From Xestospongia muta (lineage: Eukaryota > Porifera > Demospongiae > Haplosclerida > Petrosiidae): 64,000 nt of DNA. Below are positions 20,843-33,532 of the stretch, piece by piece. The stretch's first letter is position 1, and each line of letters starts with the position of its first letter. The position numbers and the translations under genes are program-made. Location of the stretch: assembly GCA_963693285.1 (NCBI GenBank), contig OY848918.1:9799156-9863155 (forward strand), in the 5' to 3' direction. The notes beneath the pieces are model-generated. The model was not told the DNA's origin and searched no databases. It saw only the letters and a list, made by a program, of their open reading frames with translations.

Positions 20843-22165
20843 TTATTTCACAAAGATTTCATACTGGGCTACAGCACAATCTTCATCAGACGTACCTTCA
20901 TTAAGGCAGATTCTCATCTCTATGTTATCAGTAGTGGAGTAGCTAAATTTCTTATTAAACCAAGGTATACCAGTACGTTGACAACAGGTAGTTTCTATGT
21001 TACCACATTGATGACCATCCCACAGAGGATCATTGGTATAGAATTTACCTTTAACAGGATACTTTGGATTCCCAGACTCGCAATAATAGTCATTGCCAAC
21101 AAATGATGGTGGAGTTTGAGGACCTAAACTACCACAAGGACATTGACTATGAAGTTTTTCATCACTTGAGCCAGCCATAAAAGTCCAAATATGGCTACGA
21201 GGATTACCATGAGTTAAACTGACACCGTCACTGTAATGAGAATTAATACTACTGGTGGTGTGATGTGCTCCATCTGTGTGACCAACTTGATATCCAATAA
21301 CTTTACCACACACTTGAGAGTATTCAATGTTCCCTGATAGAAATGTTATTCCTACACAGCTACCTCCGCTACTAACTGGTCGACCACATGCTCGAACACC
21401 ATTTTCACTATACAGTCTAAATCCATCAGGACATTTCTCACTGCTATTTGTCGCGTTAAGATAAGCCACCCTAATCCAACCTCCTCCGGAGTTACACAAC
21501 TCCTCCATATAACAGTACACATGACGAGCATGTCCATGACTATCAGCTATAATGTAATAGTCTGAAGGACTGCTTGGCCATTTACTTTTGATCTCCTCAC
21601 ATGAGTGAAGTAAAGAAGAAGTTGTATACTCATCACTATCATCATCTAGTTTATCATCAATAGATGTCAGAGTACTGTGAGTTATATTGCCATGTCTTAA
21701 TAACAGGTCAGTGTTTGACTTGATACTCTTAATGTTTGAAGAAAGACTATTGACTTGTCTCTGTAGTAAAGTTATATTTGAAGGTAGTCCTTGTAGGTGG
21801 AACTCTATAGTGTCCAGTCTGCTAGTTAGATCTTGAATGGAGGTGTTCAGTAATAGCTCAATACGACTCAAGATAGTTAATCCTTGTTGCTTGTCTGAAG
21901 GTGATTCCTTCTTATACTCACCTAGTAACTCCCTTAACAGAGACAACTGAAGGAGACTTGTAACACCAGTAAGAGACTCTCCAACATCAGAGGGATCTCT
22001 AGTTCCAACACGTCCAAGTTGTTTACTAATATTAGCTAGAGCCTGTTCAATAAATTTGAAAGAAGAGGTAGAAAGACATGTATTAGAGCCATCATTATCA
22101 CTGTGAGAGCTAGCAGAGACACTAGCAATAACAGCCAGGAAAGTTATAGCATAGAAATACACCAT
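20843..22165 (-). CDS. Secreted fibrinogen-like glycoprotein, stalk type B
   Basis: Intact single-exon gene, 440 residues. Signal peptide 1-19 (MVYFYAITFLAVIASVSAS), NTCLSTSSF segment, then a long helical stalk at about 65-170 with heptad-like leucines and several NxS/T sites, an acidic DDKLDDDSDEY, and the head from SCEEIKSKWPSSPSDYY (188). The two cysteines of the type A/C CPDC segment are replaced (WPSS). The head shows GGGWIRVAYLN, CGRP, GYQVGHTDG, MAGSSDEKLHSQCPCGSLGPQ, DPLWDGHQCG and IEMRIC. Loops match the type A gene at 10031-11275 better than the other two type B genes, so the head looks exchanged. Likely a secreted oligomer; ligand unknown. Confidence 0.83.
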   Translation of the reverse strand: MVYFYAITFLAVIASVSASSHSDNDGSNTCLSTSSFKFIEQALANISKQLGRVGTRDPSDVGESLTGVTSLLQLSLLRELLGEYKKESPSDKQQGLTILSRIELLLNTSIQDLTSRLDTIEFHLQGLPSNITLLQRQVNSLSSNIKSIKSNTDLLLRHGNITHSTLTSIDDKLDDDSDEYTTSSLLHSCEEIKSKWPSSPSDYYIIADSHGHARHVYCYMEELCNSGGGWIRVAYLNATNSSEKCPDGFRLYSENGVRACGRPVSSGGSCVGITFLSGNIEYSQVCGKVIGYQVGHTDGAHHTTSSINSHYSDGVSLTHGNPRSHIWTFMAGSSDEKLHSQCPCGSLGPQTPPSFVGNDYYCESGNPKYPVKGKFYTNDPLWDGHQCGNIETTCCQRTGIPWFNKKFSYSTTDNIEMRICLNEGTSDEDCAVAQYEIFVK

Positions 22166-22210
22166 TATAGAATGATTTCTGCAAATATAAATGTGAACAC
22201 TATTTAGCCA

Positions 22211-22218
22211 TTTATATA
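22211..22218 (-). promoter_or_regulatory. TATA box of type B gene
   Basis: TATATAAA on the minus strand lies about 46-53 bases before the ATG. The same element is at 40121-40128 and 52229-52236 before the other type B genes. Confidence 0.6.
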
Positions 22219-22739
22219 CTTTACTAAACCACAGAAATCAATCATCCTTAACCCATGAAAAGAACCTTTGTTGAATGATACTTGTAATCTCAAGGACTAC
22301 CCATAGTTATTTTTGTCTTTAAAAATAACCACATATTCCTCTAAAAGGACACTTTAAGGATTACCCAGGGTTGTCCTTTCTCAGACATTAAAAAGAGAGG
22401 TTATACTACAATATCAACCATAGTTGTCCTTTCTCAAGCTCTCAAGGGACAAGAACTATAACAGGTTTTATTCTTGAAGATAAAAATAACTTCAAAGTCA
22501 ACTATAGCTAGATAGATCAGTCCTCTCAACCTACATCACTAATTGTACATAATACAACTATATTATATATACTGTAAAGGAAATCTGTTTTTACAGTACA
22601 TATCATACTGATACATAAGTTAATACCATTCTGTACAGTATAAATTAATAGACCTATATAATATCCCATTCATCTCATACTAGCTTATAGACAATTTTGC
22701 TTACATTCAAATGCAATAAATGACAGCACAAGAACAAAG
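22219..22739 (-). other. Type B 5' flank, no gene
   Basis: A conserved flank shared almost throughout with 40130-40660 and 52240-52780. It contains GTCCTTTCTCA / AGGACAC motifs. No gene. Confidence 0.55.
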
Positions 22740-22995
22740 GAGGAACACCAGTACATTGATATCATGTTTATGAGTGTCCCACAACAATAGAATTTATCAG
22801 GAGTTTGGATTCACAGTTTCATTACCAACAAATGGTGATGTATTTTTAGAATCTATACTACCACACGAACAATAACTCTTTTTATATTTTTCTTGTGCAC
22901 CAACAATAAAAATTTAAATATGACTATGAGGGCTACCATGAATTAATATAATGCGATTAACATAGTTTGAACTGATGCTCTTATTATTGATATAA
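22740..22995 (-). pseudogene. Degenerate fibrinogen-like head fragment
   Basis: The minus strand retains ISSNYVN...HGSPHSHI, stop, IFIVGAQEKYKKSYCSCGS...SPFVGNE and a decayed VVGHS region. Start, stalk and end are missing. Related to the relics at 40952 and 53062. Confidence 0.65.
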
Positions 22996-23039
22996 TATGC
23001 TTATTCAGGGACACATCAAGGACTATATATAGATAAGAT

Positions 23040-23093
23040 AACTATTTCAGTTCACTAACAATAACAACCAGTATAGTTATACAATAAAGATAA
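23040..23093 (-). pseudogene. Type C signal-peptide relic
   Basis: MSYLYCITILVVIVSEL on the minus strand followed by unrelated sequence; the type C flank (TATAAAAA at about 23137-23150) precedes it. Confidence 0.6.
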
Positions 23094-24215
23094 GACATTT
23101 TAGAATGTTGTCTTGAATTGTGAATGATTAAAATTTTTTATATTTTTATATCTTTCTAAAACCACAGAAATCATCTCTAAAGTCAATATTTATTATTACA
23201 CAGAAATAGAGTTTTTCAATGAAGAAGACTTTAACCATTGTTATCTTAAGGACTATCCATCTTTGTCCTTTCTCAACTTTAAACAAGCAAGTCCAAAGGC
23301 AAGAACTACCCCAATGATAACCTCACCAAAAAGGAAACATTAAGGTCTACACATAGATAAGATAACCCTTTAAGAAAGGACACTTTAAGGAGTACTTGTG
23401 GTCATATCTATTGAACTCTTGAAAGGAGAAGGTCTACTACAATATCAACTATGACTGTCCTTTCTCAAACTCTCAATACACAAAGACTATATCAATAACA
23501 ATGGTATATCAATAACTAGAACAATTCTAATATAAACTATGACTGATAAACAAATCCTCTTGATCTACTAGTAGCCATTGATTAATACTACTTTATACTA
23601 CATACTGTAACTAGTCTGGTCAATCTGGTTTAGAGAAATCACAAAAGAGGGATGATGTACTAATTGTTGTATCTTATATAATGTACATGCATAATTACCC
23701 AAACACTATAAACGAAACACACATAGACACACTTGGAGTGCCTGGAATTAGAGTGTATAGATGAAATTGGAGTAAGCAAACAAACATGTACTTATAAGTA
23801 TGTGAGAGAATATCAGTGGCTAGAGTTTAATTATAAGTTGGTATAGACATACACAAAATTAAAGTGTGTTTCCAATGCAGAAACCATTTCTTGACTGATA
23901 AACTATACTGCAATATCAATAGTAACTCTCCTTTATCAACATTTGAGCAATACCACAAGGAGTAGTCTAATATCAACCATATCTGTCATTTCTAAAGCTT
24001 TGAAAAGACAATGATTACTCCAATATCAATCAAGGTTTACCTCCTTAGCCATTGAAAAGATAAGCAATACCTCAAAGAGTACTCTAATAACAACTGTGGC
24101 TGTTGATTGTATGATAAATACCTCCCTCACAAAGGTTGTGTAATGTTACAATGATATATCAATGTATTGCACTATGTACAACCATTTATGATATTAATAT
24201 TACATTTTGACTTAC
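23094..24215 (-). other. Type C 5' flank, no gene
   Basis: Closely similar to 5823-6920 and 33530-34735; degenerate AAGGACTAC / GTCCTTTCTCA repeats. Confidence 0.55.
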
Positions 24216-24965
24216 CACAAATGTTCCAGTCTCTTATCATTCAATGTTCGAAAGCGAGTCTCTCTCTGTTGAAATAATTTCTCAAGTAATTCCATTCTCT
24301 TTTATTGTATAATAAGTCCACTCTAGATGTTCCTGTTCCTCCATCATATGTCTAAAATAATAAATACATGTTAGATCCATACACAGAATGAATGGTTGAG
24401 TGGATGGATGAATGGACAATTGAGATCAATAAATAGACAGATGAATAAATACATGGATGAATAGATGGACAAATGAATGGATGGATAAAATAAAATGGTT
24501 AAATGGATAAATGAATAAATAGAATGATGGATACATGGTTAAATGGATGGATGTCCAGTCCATATTGTATCTACCTTCTCTTATCAATCTGCGATATGTC
24601 ATTCAGTGATGGCAAAATAGCTTCCCAAGATTGTTAGCTTGAGCTCTCTCTATCATTTCTACCCAGCAGGTAAGCCATGCCCTACAAGTACGACACTTAG
24701 AACTAGTTACAAACTCACTATCTAGTACTCACCATGACACAGTGTTGCTAATGTAAGTAGTTCAGGCTGTGAACCAGGTCGAACTACATATGCTGGTGAG
24801 TAAGGATCTGTCTGTGTCTCACTGTCTCTATAATCTGTTTGTACATGGACAGTTCTAGTCAATGGAGCAGCTAGATACAGTTCAGTAGATTGTTTATCCA
24901 TCACAGGTTCTAGACTATATGGGGGAGGGTGAAGTAATGAGGAGATTGATGATGGACTCACATTT
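24216..24965 (-). pseudogene. CFAP91: CFAP91 N-terminal exons, pass E
   Basis: Exon 1 ([15 protein letters not shown]...YVVRPGSQPEL...LATLCHG) is open. Exon 2 at about 24585-24672 has lost the LPAGLAQ part and one base in the AKRAWE segment, so WEATLP is out of frame. Exon 3 near 24216-24350 is shortened. GGAT-rich repeats fill the intron at 24380-24560. Confidence 0.78.
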
Positions 24966-25353
24966 GTGGCGCCAAGACATTTGATGGAAGCATTTGAGGA
25001 AGATCATCATAGGAACCTAAACATGCCCAAAGATTTACAAAAAAGACATGGAGGACCACAAGAGTTCTCCAAGGATTTTCCGATAACTGGAACAGGATTG
25101 TTTCAAGTTCACCTGAGTGGAGAAGGGATGAGAGAACAAGGTATCAGAATACACCATATGTTTGCTTCTCCAGTGTTACGATGTATACAGACAGCTAATG
25201 CCATCTTGCTTGCAAGGAATGGGTGACTTCAATACTAAAATTAAAGTAGAACATGGCTTCTTTGAATGGTTAGCTTGGTGCCAAGGGGAGGTACCTATGT
25301 TTATGCTTGCCAAAGGTATGGTAAAGTTTAGCCTCCAAGTTGATCCAAATTAA
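24966..25353 (+). pseudogene. UBASH3: UBASH3 phosphatase fragment
   Basis: The best-kept middle piece: LMEAFEEDHHRNLNMPKDL, QKRHGGPQEFSKDFPITGTG, GEGMREQGIRIHHMFASPVL, RCIQTANAIL, then a 4-base duplication (CTTG) shifting the frame, then KIKVEHGFFEWLAWCQGEVP and MVKFSLQVDPN. RCIQTA (active-site Arg) and the Glu of KVEHGFFEW are retained. RHG and terminal His exons are absent. Confidence 0.8.
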
Positions 25354-25501
25354 GTTGTTTGCAATAGAACTTTGTAATAATCTATTGTCAAATGTTGTGA
25401 ACGTTAATTAGAGGTGTTTTACTTGTTTAAAATAAATTACTATAATATGCTGTGCATATTATCATCTTTATTTTGTATCATAATATGTTAATACAACGTT
25501 T

Positions 25502-26708
<1,207 letters not shown>

Positions 26709-26814
26709 CTATAGAGTGTAATAGGTGTATGACTGTACACTATCAGTACTCAACGTATTGATGGTACACATGAGTGCATATTATTAGTATTATAATACAT
26801 AAATTATGATAGGT

Positions 26815-26862
26815 AATATTGTCATATATATGTGTGTGTACAATGTAACATTGAGTGCTGTG
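26815..26862. repeat. 83-bp satellite, partial unit
   Basis: Less than one unit (TATGTGTGTGTACAATG...GAGTGCTGTG) fused to a truncated CFAP91 exon. Confidence 0.7.
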
Positions 26863-27135
26863 TTAGTAGATACCAATGTGTGTCATAGGAGCATAGACTT
26901 GAGAATCAAAGTTAATATACTCATTGATAATGTTTCTTCTCTCTTGTTTTCCTTCAACATGGCGTCTCTGTTCTTTTAGTTTACGTATGGCTGTAGTGAA
27001 GTTGAGATAGTGTAAAATGTGATCATTGTGATAGAGACTGTTGTGATAGTGTGATTGTTGTCAGAGTGTCTACCTTTTATATGTTCACTCCTAACTCGTC
27101 TAATTTGTCGCTCTTTCTCTTTGTTTCTAAGACTC
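26863..27135 (-). pseudogene. CFAP91: CFAP91 middle exons, pass D (deleted)
   Basis: KEKERQIRRV...EHIK and KLKEQRRHVEGKQERRNIINEY...DSQVYAPMTHIGIY, then TAA caused by the same internal deletion as at 9612. Confidence 0.75.
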
Positions 27136-27282
27136 CTAAAATATTGTACATAATTATCAGTATGTTAATCAGTTTATTGGTATCAAAATTTTTATTAACA
27201 TCAAAAATTTTTTTTCACAAAATCAAAGGTGTATCAAAATTAATGTATGCAATGTTATTGATCACAACATGAGACTTTTCCT

Positions 27283-28526
27283 TTATTTCACATAGATCTC
27301 ATAATGGGCTACAGCACAATCTTCATCAGATGTTGCTTCATTAAGACAGATCCTCATCTCTATGTAGTCAGTAGTGGAGCAATTGAGTTTCTTATAAAAC
27401 CAAGGTATACCAGTACGTTGACAACAGGTAGTTTCTATACTACCACATTGATGACCATCCCACAGAGGATCATAGGTATAGAATTTACCTAAAACAGGAT
27501 AATTTGGACTTCCAGACTCACAATAATAGTCATTATCAACAAATGATGGTGGAGTTCTAGGATCTGTACTACTACATGGACAATAACTAAAATAATAGTT
27601 ATCAGTTGAGCCACAAATAAAAGTCCAAATATGTCTACGAGGATTACCATGAGTTAAACTAATACCATCACTGTAATAAGAGTTAATACTGCTGTTAGTG
27701 TGTATTGCTCCATCTGGCCACCCAACTTGATATCCAATAACTCTACCACACACTTGAGAGTACTCAATGTTACCTGATGGAAACATCATTCCTACACAGC
27801 TACCTCCGCTACTAACTGGTCGGCCACATGCTCGAATACCACTTTCATTATACAATCTAAATTCATCAGGACAATTCTCACTGCTATCTGCCATATTAAG
27901 ATAAGCTACCCTCATCCAACCTCCTGTGAAATTACACAATTCCTCCATATAACAGTACACTTGATGAGCATTGCTGAAATTATCAGCTATAATATAATAG
28001 TCTGAAGGACAGTCTGGACATCTCCATTTGACCTCCTCACACGAACGAGGAAGTAACAATGATGGAGGAGGACATTTCTCTGTAGTAGTGTTCTCATGAA
28101 TATCTTGAAGAGTATTGATATCTTTTTTAATGTCATCAATGTTATCTTCTAATCTATTCATAATCCTATTGAGATTACTAACAACCTCAAGTATCTTTAT
28201 AATGCCTTCATTGTACAATCTTGTATCTAACCTGATATATTAGCAACAATAGTCTCAGTGAGTTCTTTGATCATTTTATTACATTTAGTTGGTGAGTTAG
28301 ATAGTAGTTGTTGTGATACAACAAGTTGTATGGGACTAGTTGGATTACTACCATCTTCACAAGGTGGACAGCTACTGCGAGAAGATTTAGTAAGGAGTTG
28401 ATTAATAGCAGCAGTCAGGTTAGCTATGGCATCATCTATACTACTATCACCATCAGAATGACTTAATGGATTAGACATACCAGTAATAGCTAGTATGACT
28501 ACCAGTAAAGATAGAAGGGAAGTCAT
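27283..28526 (-). pseudogene. Fibrinogen-like glycoprotein, type A, single frameshift
   Basis: Full-length type A gene (MTSLLS start at 28526, YEIYVK end) broken only by one missing base at about 28220 (AACCTGATATATT against AACCTGGATATATT), which shifts the frame after ANIS in the stalk. Head intact, with its own loops (ICGSTDNYYFSYCPCSS, YPVLGKFYTYDP). A single lesion could be a recent mutation or a sequence error. Confidence 0.8.
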
Positions 28527-30495
28527 TGTTACTCATGTACTGTTCTACACTTGTTGTGCTGTAGACTGTCTACCTTATATATACTCACTGAGATAGCGAG
28601 ATAACTAAGTCATCTAAAATTGAATAACACCTGGAGGGATTGACTTTTCAGAGAAAGTAACCTCCTTCAAGTGATAAAGGATACCACAAGGACTACCTAA
28701 TGTCAACCACGACTGTCTTTTCTCAGTATCAAAAGATAATGTTCACCTCAAGGACTACCCTAATAGAAGCTATGTTAAAATAAATCAGTCCTGTTGATTA
28801 CAGCTGTAGATTACGACAGTCCTCAGTGGTAATAAACAACACCTGTACTAACAGTTAGAGGAATACCACAGTAAAGATCTCCTCCCATTATCACTCAAGT
28901 TATAAGCACTACTTTATGATATATTATGTAACACTGGAATTTTCTTTACTAGTTTAAGCCCACAATCATCTAATGAAAAGTCTATATAACCTATAATTAA
29001 GCTATCACTCATAGCAATAGTTGTCTAAAGATAGACTACCAAGATAGAAGGGAAGTCATTGTAATTCATGTACTGTTCTACTCTTGTTATGTGGTAGACT
29101 GTCTATCTTATATATACTCACTGAGATAGTGAGATAACTAAGTCGTCTAAAATTGAATAACACCTGGTGGGATTGACTTTTCAGAGAAGTAACCTCCTTT
29201 AAAATATAAAGGAGACCACAAAGACTACCTAATGTCAACCACGACTGTCCTTCCTAAGCATCAAAAAGATAATGTCCACTACCAAAAGCTGTGGTAAAAT
29301 ATATTAGTCGTCTTGATGACAGTTATAGATCACAACAGTCCTCAGTGGTAATAAACAACACCTGTACTAACAGTTAGAGGAATATCACAGTAAAGAGTGT
29401 CCTCCCATTACTACTCAAGTTATAAAAACTACTTTATGATATATTATGTAACACTGGAATCTTCTTAAATAGTTTAAGTCCACAATCATTTAATGAAAAG
29501 TCTATATAACCTATATTTAAGCTTAGTCATGCTGATAGTTGTCTTGACATAGTTGTATATGTTTTCCTTATAATTTGAGATGCACTGTTTGAAAAAATAA
29601 GATCTTTCTTAATATCAACTGTATATACATGCCCCCACTAAAATAATAAGATAACCAAGGCATCAAAAATTGAATAACACTTGGAGGGATTGACTTTCCA
29701 GAGAAAGTAACCTCCTTCAAATGATAAAGGATACCACAAGAACTACCTAATGTCAATCATGACTGTCTTTCCTCACATCAAAAAGATAATGTTCACCTCA
29801 AAGACTACCCTAATAAAAGTTGTGGTAAAATACATCAGTCCTCTTGATGACAGTTGTAGATCACAACAGTCCTCAGTAGTAATAAACAGTACCTGTACTG
29901 ACAGTTAGAGAAATATCACAGTAAAGTGTCTCCTCCCATTACCACTCAAGTTATAAACACTACTTTATGATATATTATGTAACAATGGAATCTTCTTCAC
30001 TAGTTTAATTCCACAATCATTTAATGAAAAGTCTATATAACCTATAATTATACTATCAGTCATAGAAATGATTGTCTAGAGATAGTTGTATGTGTTTACT
30101 TATAATTTGATATGTACTGTTTGAAAAAATATGATATTTCATAATATGAACTGTATATACATGCCCCCACTAAAAAAATGAGATAACCAAGGCAGCAAAA
30201 AATGAATAACACCTGCAGGGGTTGACATTATATTAGAGGAAGTTACCCCCTTTCTCATAATAAATGATACCACAAGGATTACCTAATATTAACTATGACT
30301 CTCCTTTCTTAACATCAAAAAATTACTTCTATTTCAAGGACTATTCTAATATTAACTCTTTAGTTGTGTATTTACAACAAGTATTAGGGGTTAGCTGCTG
30401 TTTGGTCAATTACTAGATGTACCATCAAGTTATTATCTAAAAACTAATTCTAATACAGTAATAAAAATTGGTATTTTGAGAGTTGACATTCTGGG
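28527..30495 (-). repeat. Tandemly repeated type A promoter region
   Basis: The flank landmark GAATAACACCTGGxGGGATTGAC occurs at about 28620, 29155 and 29672, with a diverged copy at about 30204, so the period is about 0.52-0.53 kb. The second unit even carries the beginning of the coding region (GGGAAGTCATTG at 29050) with a TATA box. No other gene. Confidence 0.75.
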
Positions 30496-30640
30496 AAGTA
30501 ACCATATCAGGAATACTAGCTATTAAACATTGTCGAGTTAACACCAGCTGCAGATCAGTCAGACTATCACAAGAGTCTGATCTACAAGATACTGGACAGC
30601 TATGAGAAGATTGAGTAAGGAGTTGATTAATCCAGTGAAG
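30496..30640 (-). pseudogene. Diverged type A stalk relic
   Basis: Minus-strand INQLLTQSSHSCPVSCRSDS...DLQLVLTRQCLIAS resembles the type A INQLLTRSSHSSCPPCKDGS...IQLVISQQLLSNS but is far more diverged. Only this stretch survives. Confidence 0.55.
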
Positions 30641-31539
30641 AACTTGCTTTTTAACCATATAAAAATATGCTTCACCTCAATGACTACCCTAACATTAACC
30701 AGGACTCCCCTTCTTAGGATTTGTTTGGTAAAACCATGAAACAGACCTCCTCCCTTTGCCTCTTCAAAGGTTGAAGAATTTCTAACATTAACTATCATTT
30801 ATTATCTTAGCCTTTCTAAGACAAGAGAATTACCCTGATTATCAACCATGACTCTTCTTAGCCTTCAAAAGACAAGTGTTACGTCAAGGTCTTGGGACTA
30901 CCTAATATTAAATGCTGACAAAGATATAACAGATACCCTAAGGGTTACTCTGATTCATTCTTCAAAAGACAAATGTTACCTCAGTCTTCAATTCAAACCT
31001 TAAGGGAATTATCCAATACAAAACTAGACCAGTAATCTTGACAACAGCTGTATTTCACAAAACTAGTGATAAATAACACCTGTAACAACAGTTAGAGGAC
31101 TACCTAAAACATTTTTTGTTCACCTCTTAAAAGATATCCATCTACTTCAGTGTCAATTACAGACCTCTTTTCTCGTAAACTAATACTACATCAATGTTAT
31201 CTTACACATGTATTACAGACAGAAACACTTTATAATATTGACCTCCATAGAGAAGGGGACTTTAGCTATACAAACAACAGAAACAAACAATTAATGTTAA
31301 TATCAAGTCAAAGATTACTAGTCATATAAAATTCAAAGAAAATTAGTAATAGTCTAGTTCATAAATGAGATTCATGTTGCCATGAGACACATGATTTAAT
31401 ACCTTGTTTTTAGATATAATGATGTGTATATGGTATTTATAGTCCATGTCAGTGTACTGAATAAACTTTACTGACTGATGAAATTCACTATACACACATT
31501 GCACAGTAAACATGGTATACACAGTAAACATGATATATG
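30641..31539. other. Spacer, no gene seen
   Basis: Relic flank repeats and AT-rich sequence; the last 400 bases match 11660-12040. Confidence 0.45.
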
Positions 31540-31745
31540 CAATATTATATTGTATTTACTACTTACAGTATACATAGTATATATGGTATAAACACATACT
31601 GTGTATAACATAATTATATAGTATGTATACTATGTTATACATAGTATATACAGTATACTATGTACAGTATAATGTTATACATAGTATACACATTATACAC
31701 TGTATACACAGTATACATTATATACATAGTATACACACTATACTA
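31540..31745. repeat. 45-bp satellite block
   Basis: TATAC-rich units; a further short block plus an (AT)n run follows at 32040-32182. Confidence 0.85.
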
Positions 31746-32039
31746 TATTAAAATATCTGGCCATTTTACATCTTTCTAAAACCACAAAGATCACAATCAG
31801 ATGTTTATTTCCCAATGAAGAAGCCTTTATTCTTGACTGATAAGAACTATACCAAAATCAACAATAGTTCTCCTTCTCAATAGTGGAAAGATAAGCAATA
31901 CCACAAGGAGTACTCTAATATCAACCATAACTGTCCTTTCTCACCATATGAATAGGAAATGACTCTACTAATATCAAATAAGAACTCAATGAATACTCAG
32001 ATATCAACCTTAACTGTCCTTTCTTAATCCAATATCAAT
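31746..32039. other. Spacer shared with 13.7 and 61.9 kb
   Basis: Contains AAGAACTA and CTGTCCTTTCTCA motifs; no gene. Confidence 0.45.
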
Positions 32040-32127
32040 CATGTATACTATATACACAGTGTACATGTCATACATGTTATACATAGTATACACTATACAC
32101 TATATACACAGTATATACATATATACA

Positions 32128-32182
<55 letters not shown>
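32040..32182. repeat. 45-bp satellite remnant with (AT)n
   Basis: A short TATAC block to about 32110 followed by a pure TA run at about 32130-32182. Confidence 0.85.
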
Positions 32183-32187
<5 letters not shown>

Positions 32188-33056
32188 CATATAATGTATA
32201 ACATGTTCCTAACTAAGCCAGATAAGCAATACCACGAGGAGTACTCTAATATCAATCATAACTGTTGTTTCTCACCACATAAATAAAAAATGACTCTACT
32301 AATATCAAACAAGAACTCAATGAATACTCAGATATCATCCTTAACTGTCCTTTCTCAACCCAATATCAATCATACATTGACTCAGGTCACAGCAGACCTA
32401 CTTACTCTCATTAATAAACAGTGTCTTAGTACTGAGTGAAATCTATCCCAATACACATTATGTAAACATGATGCAATTGTATTAAGTACTACAATATTAC
32501 AATGACATATCAATGTATTACTTTTATACACTTCATAGATGTCATGATAAATCATCCAACCAGAACTATATAACTCTACTATAATATATTCTTTCAGTAT
32601 GATGAAAGCATTTGAACTGCTATAGCTGAACATTATTGGTCTTATATTGCTAGTCTTAATATACTGATTCTTTGTTCGATAGCTATAATATTATTAGTCT
32701 TATATAGTTCTGTGGCATTCTTATAATCAGCAGTGATAGCAGGTATATATTAGAAAGCTAACTAAGTCACTTTTGATACATCAGTCAACACTATAATCAA
32801 GTATTAGCAAGGGATGTCTGAATAATTTCAGAATGTGAAAGTTTATGTCAAATTACATATAATAATCATTTCAAATAAAACCAAAAGAAACAATTTATTA
32901 ATCATCATCTACAAGAACCCATAATAAACCTAGTAGTTATGTTGTCCACACCTACTAATATAACTGACATATTAACAAGACCTCATTAGAAGTAAAATCT
33001 AAATCAAGTTAATAGAAATGTCCATTCCTTCACAACCACACAACCTCAAAACACAA
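32183..33056. other. Spacer, no gene
   Basis: From 32575 on this repeats 4975-5455; before that it repeats 62090-62450. No coding frame recognised. Confidence 0.5.
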
Positions 33057-33412
33057 TCATCCATCAGGACATTTCTCACTGCTATCTGTCATGTTAAGAT
33101 AAGCCACCCTCATCCAACCTCCTGTGGAAGTACACAATGTTTCCATGTGGCAGTATGCCTGACGAACATGGCCATGACTATCAACTAACATGTAATAGTC
33201 TGAAGGACAGCCTGAACATTTCTTCCTAATCTCCTCACATGAGTGAAGTAATCGAGAAGGTTTATACTCATTGTTGCAGTGGGACATAATAGAGTTAAGA
33301 TAGTCAATTCTCAAATGATTGAATCAAAGTGATAAGTAGAAAGACATGTGCCAACTGTGCTAGCAGAGATGCTAACAATAACAACCAGTAGAGTTATACA
33401 ATAAAGATAACC
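33057..33412 (-). pseudogene. Fibrinogen-like glycoprotein, type C, truncated and broken
   Basis: Same 3' truncation after KCPDG as the copy at 5460, plus a one-base loss after the start codon, a stop (CGA to TGA) in the DSIIRELTI segment and a 4-base deletion after it. The later frame SCEEIRKKCSGCPSDYY...GGWMRVAYLNM is still readable. Confidence 0.78.
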
Positions 33413-33455
33413 ATTTTTAATGTTGTTGAAAAGTCTTAAGCGAAGGGGTAATAGA

Positions 33456-33520
33456 TGTGAAAGGACATTTCAAACTTTATATTTGTCTGAAAAATATAAA
33501 GTCTGAAATGTCCTTTCACA
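33456..33520. repeat. Near-perfect hairpin insertion
   Basis: Two 29-base inverted arms (33456-33484 and 33492-33520) differ at one position around a 7-base loop GTCTGAA. The sister copies lack about 106 bases here, and a TTTTRAATGTTG-like direct repeat flanks the insertion (about 33415-33425 and 33521-33532). It could be a small foldback element. Confidence 0.8.
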
Positions 33521-33532
33521 TTTTGAATGTTG

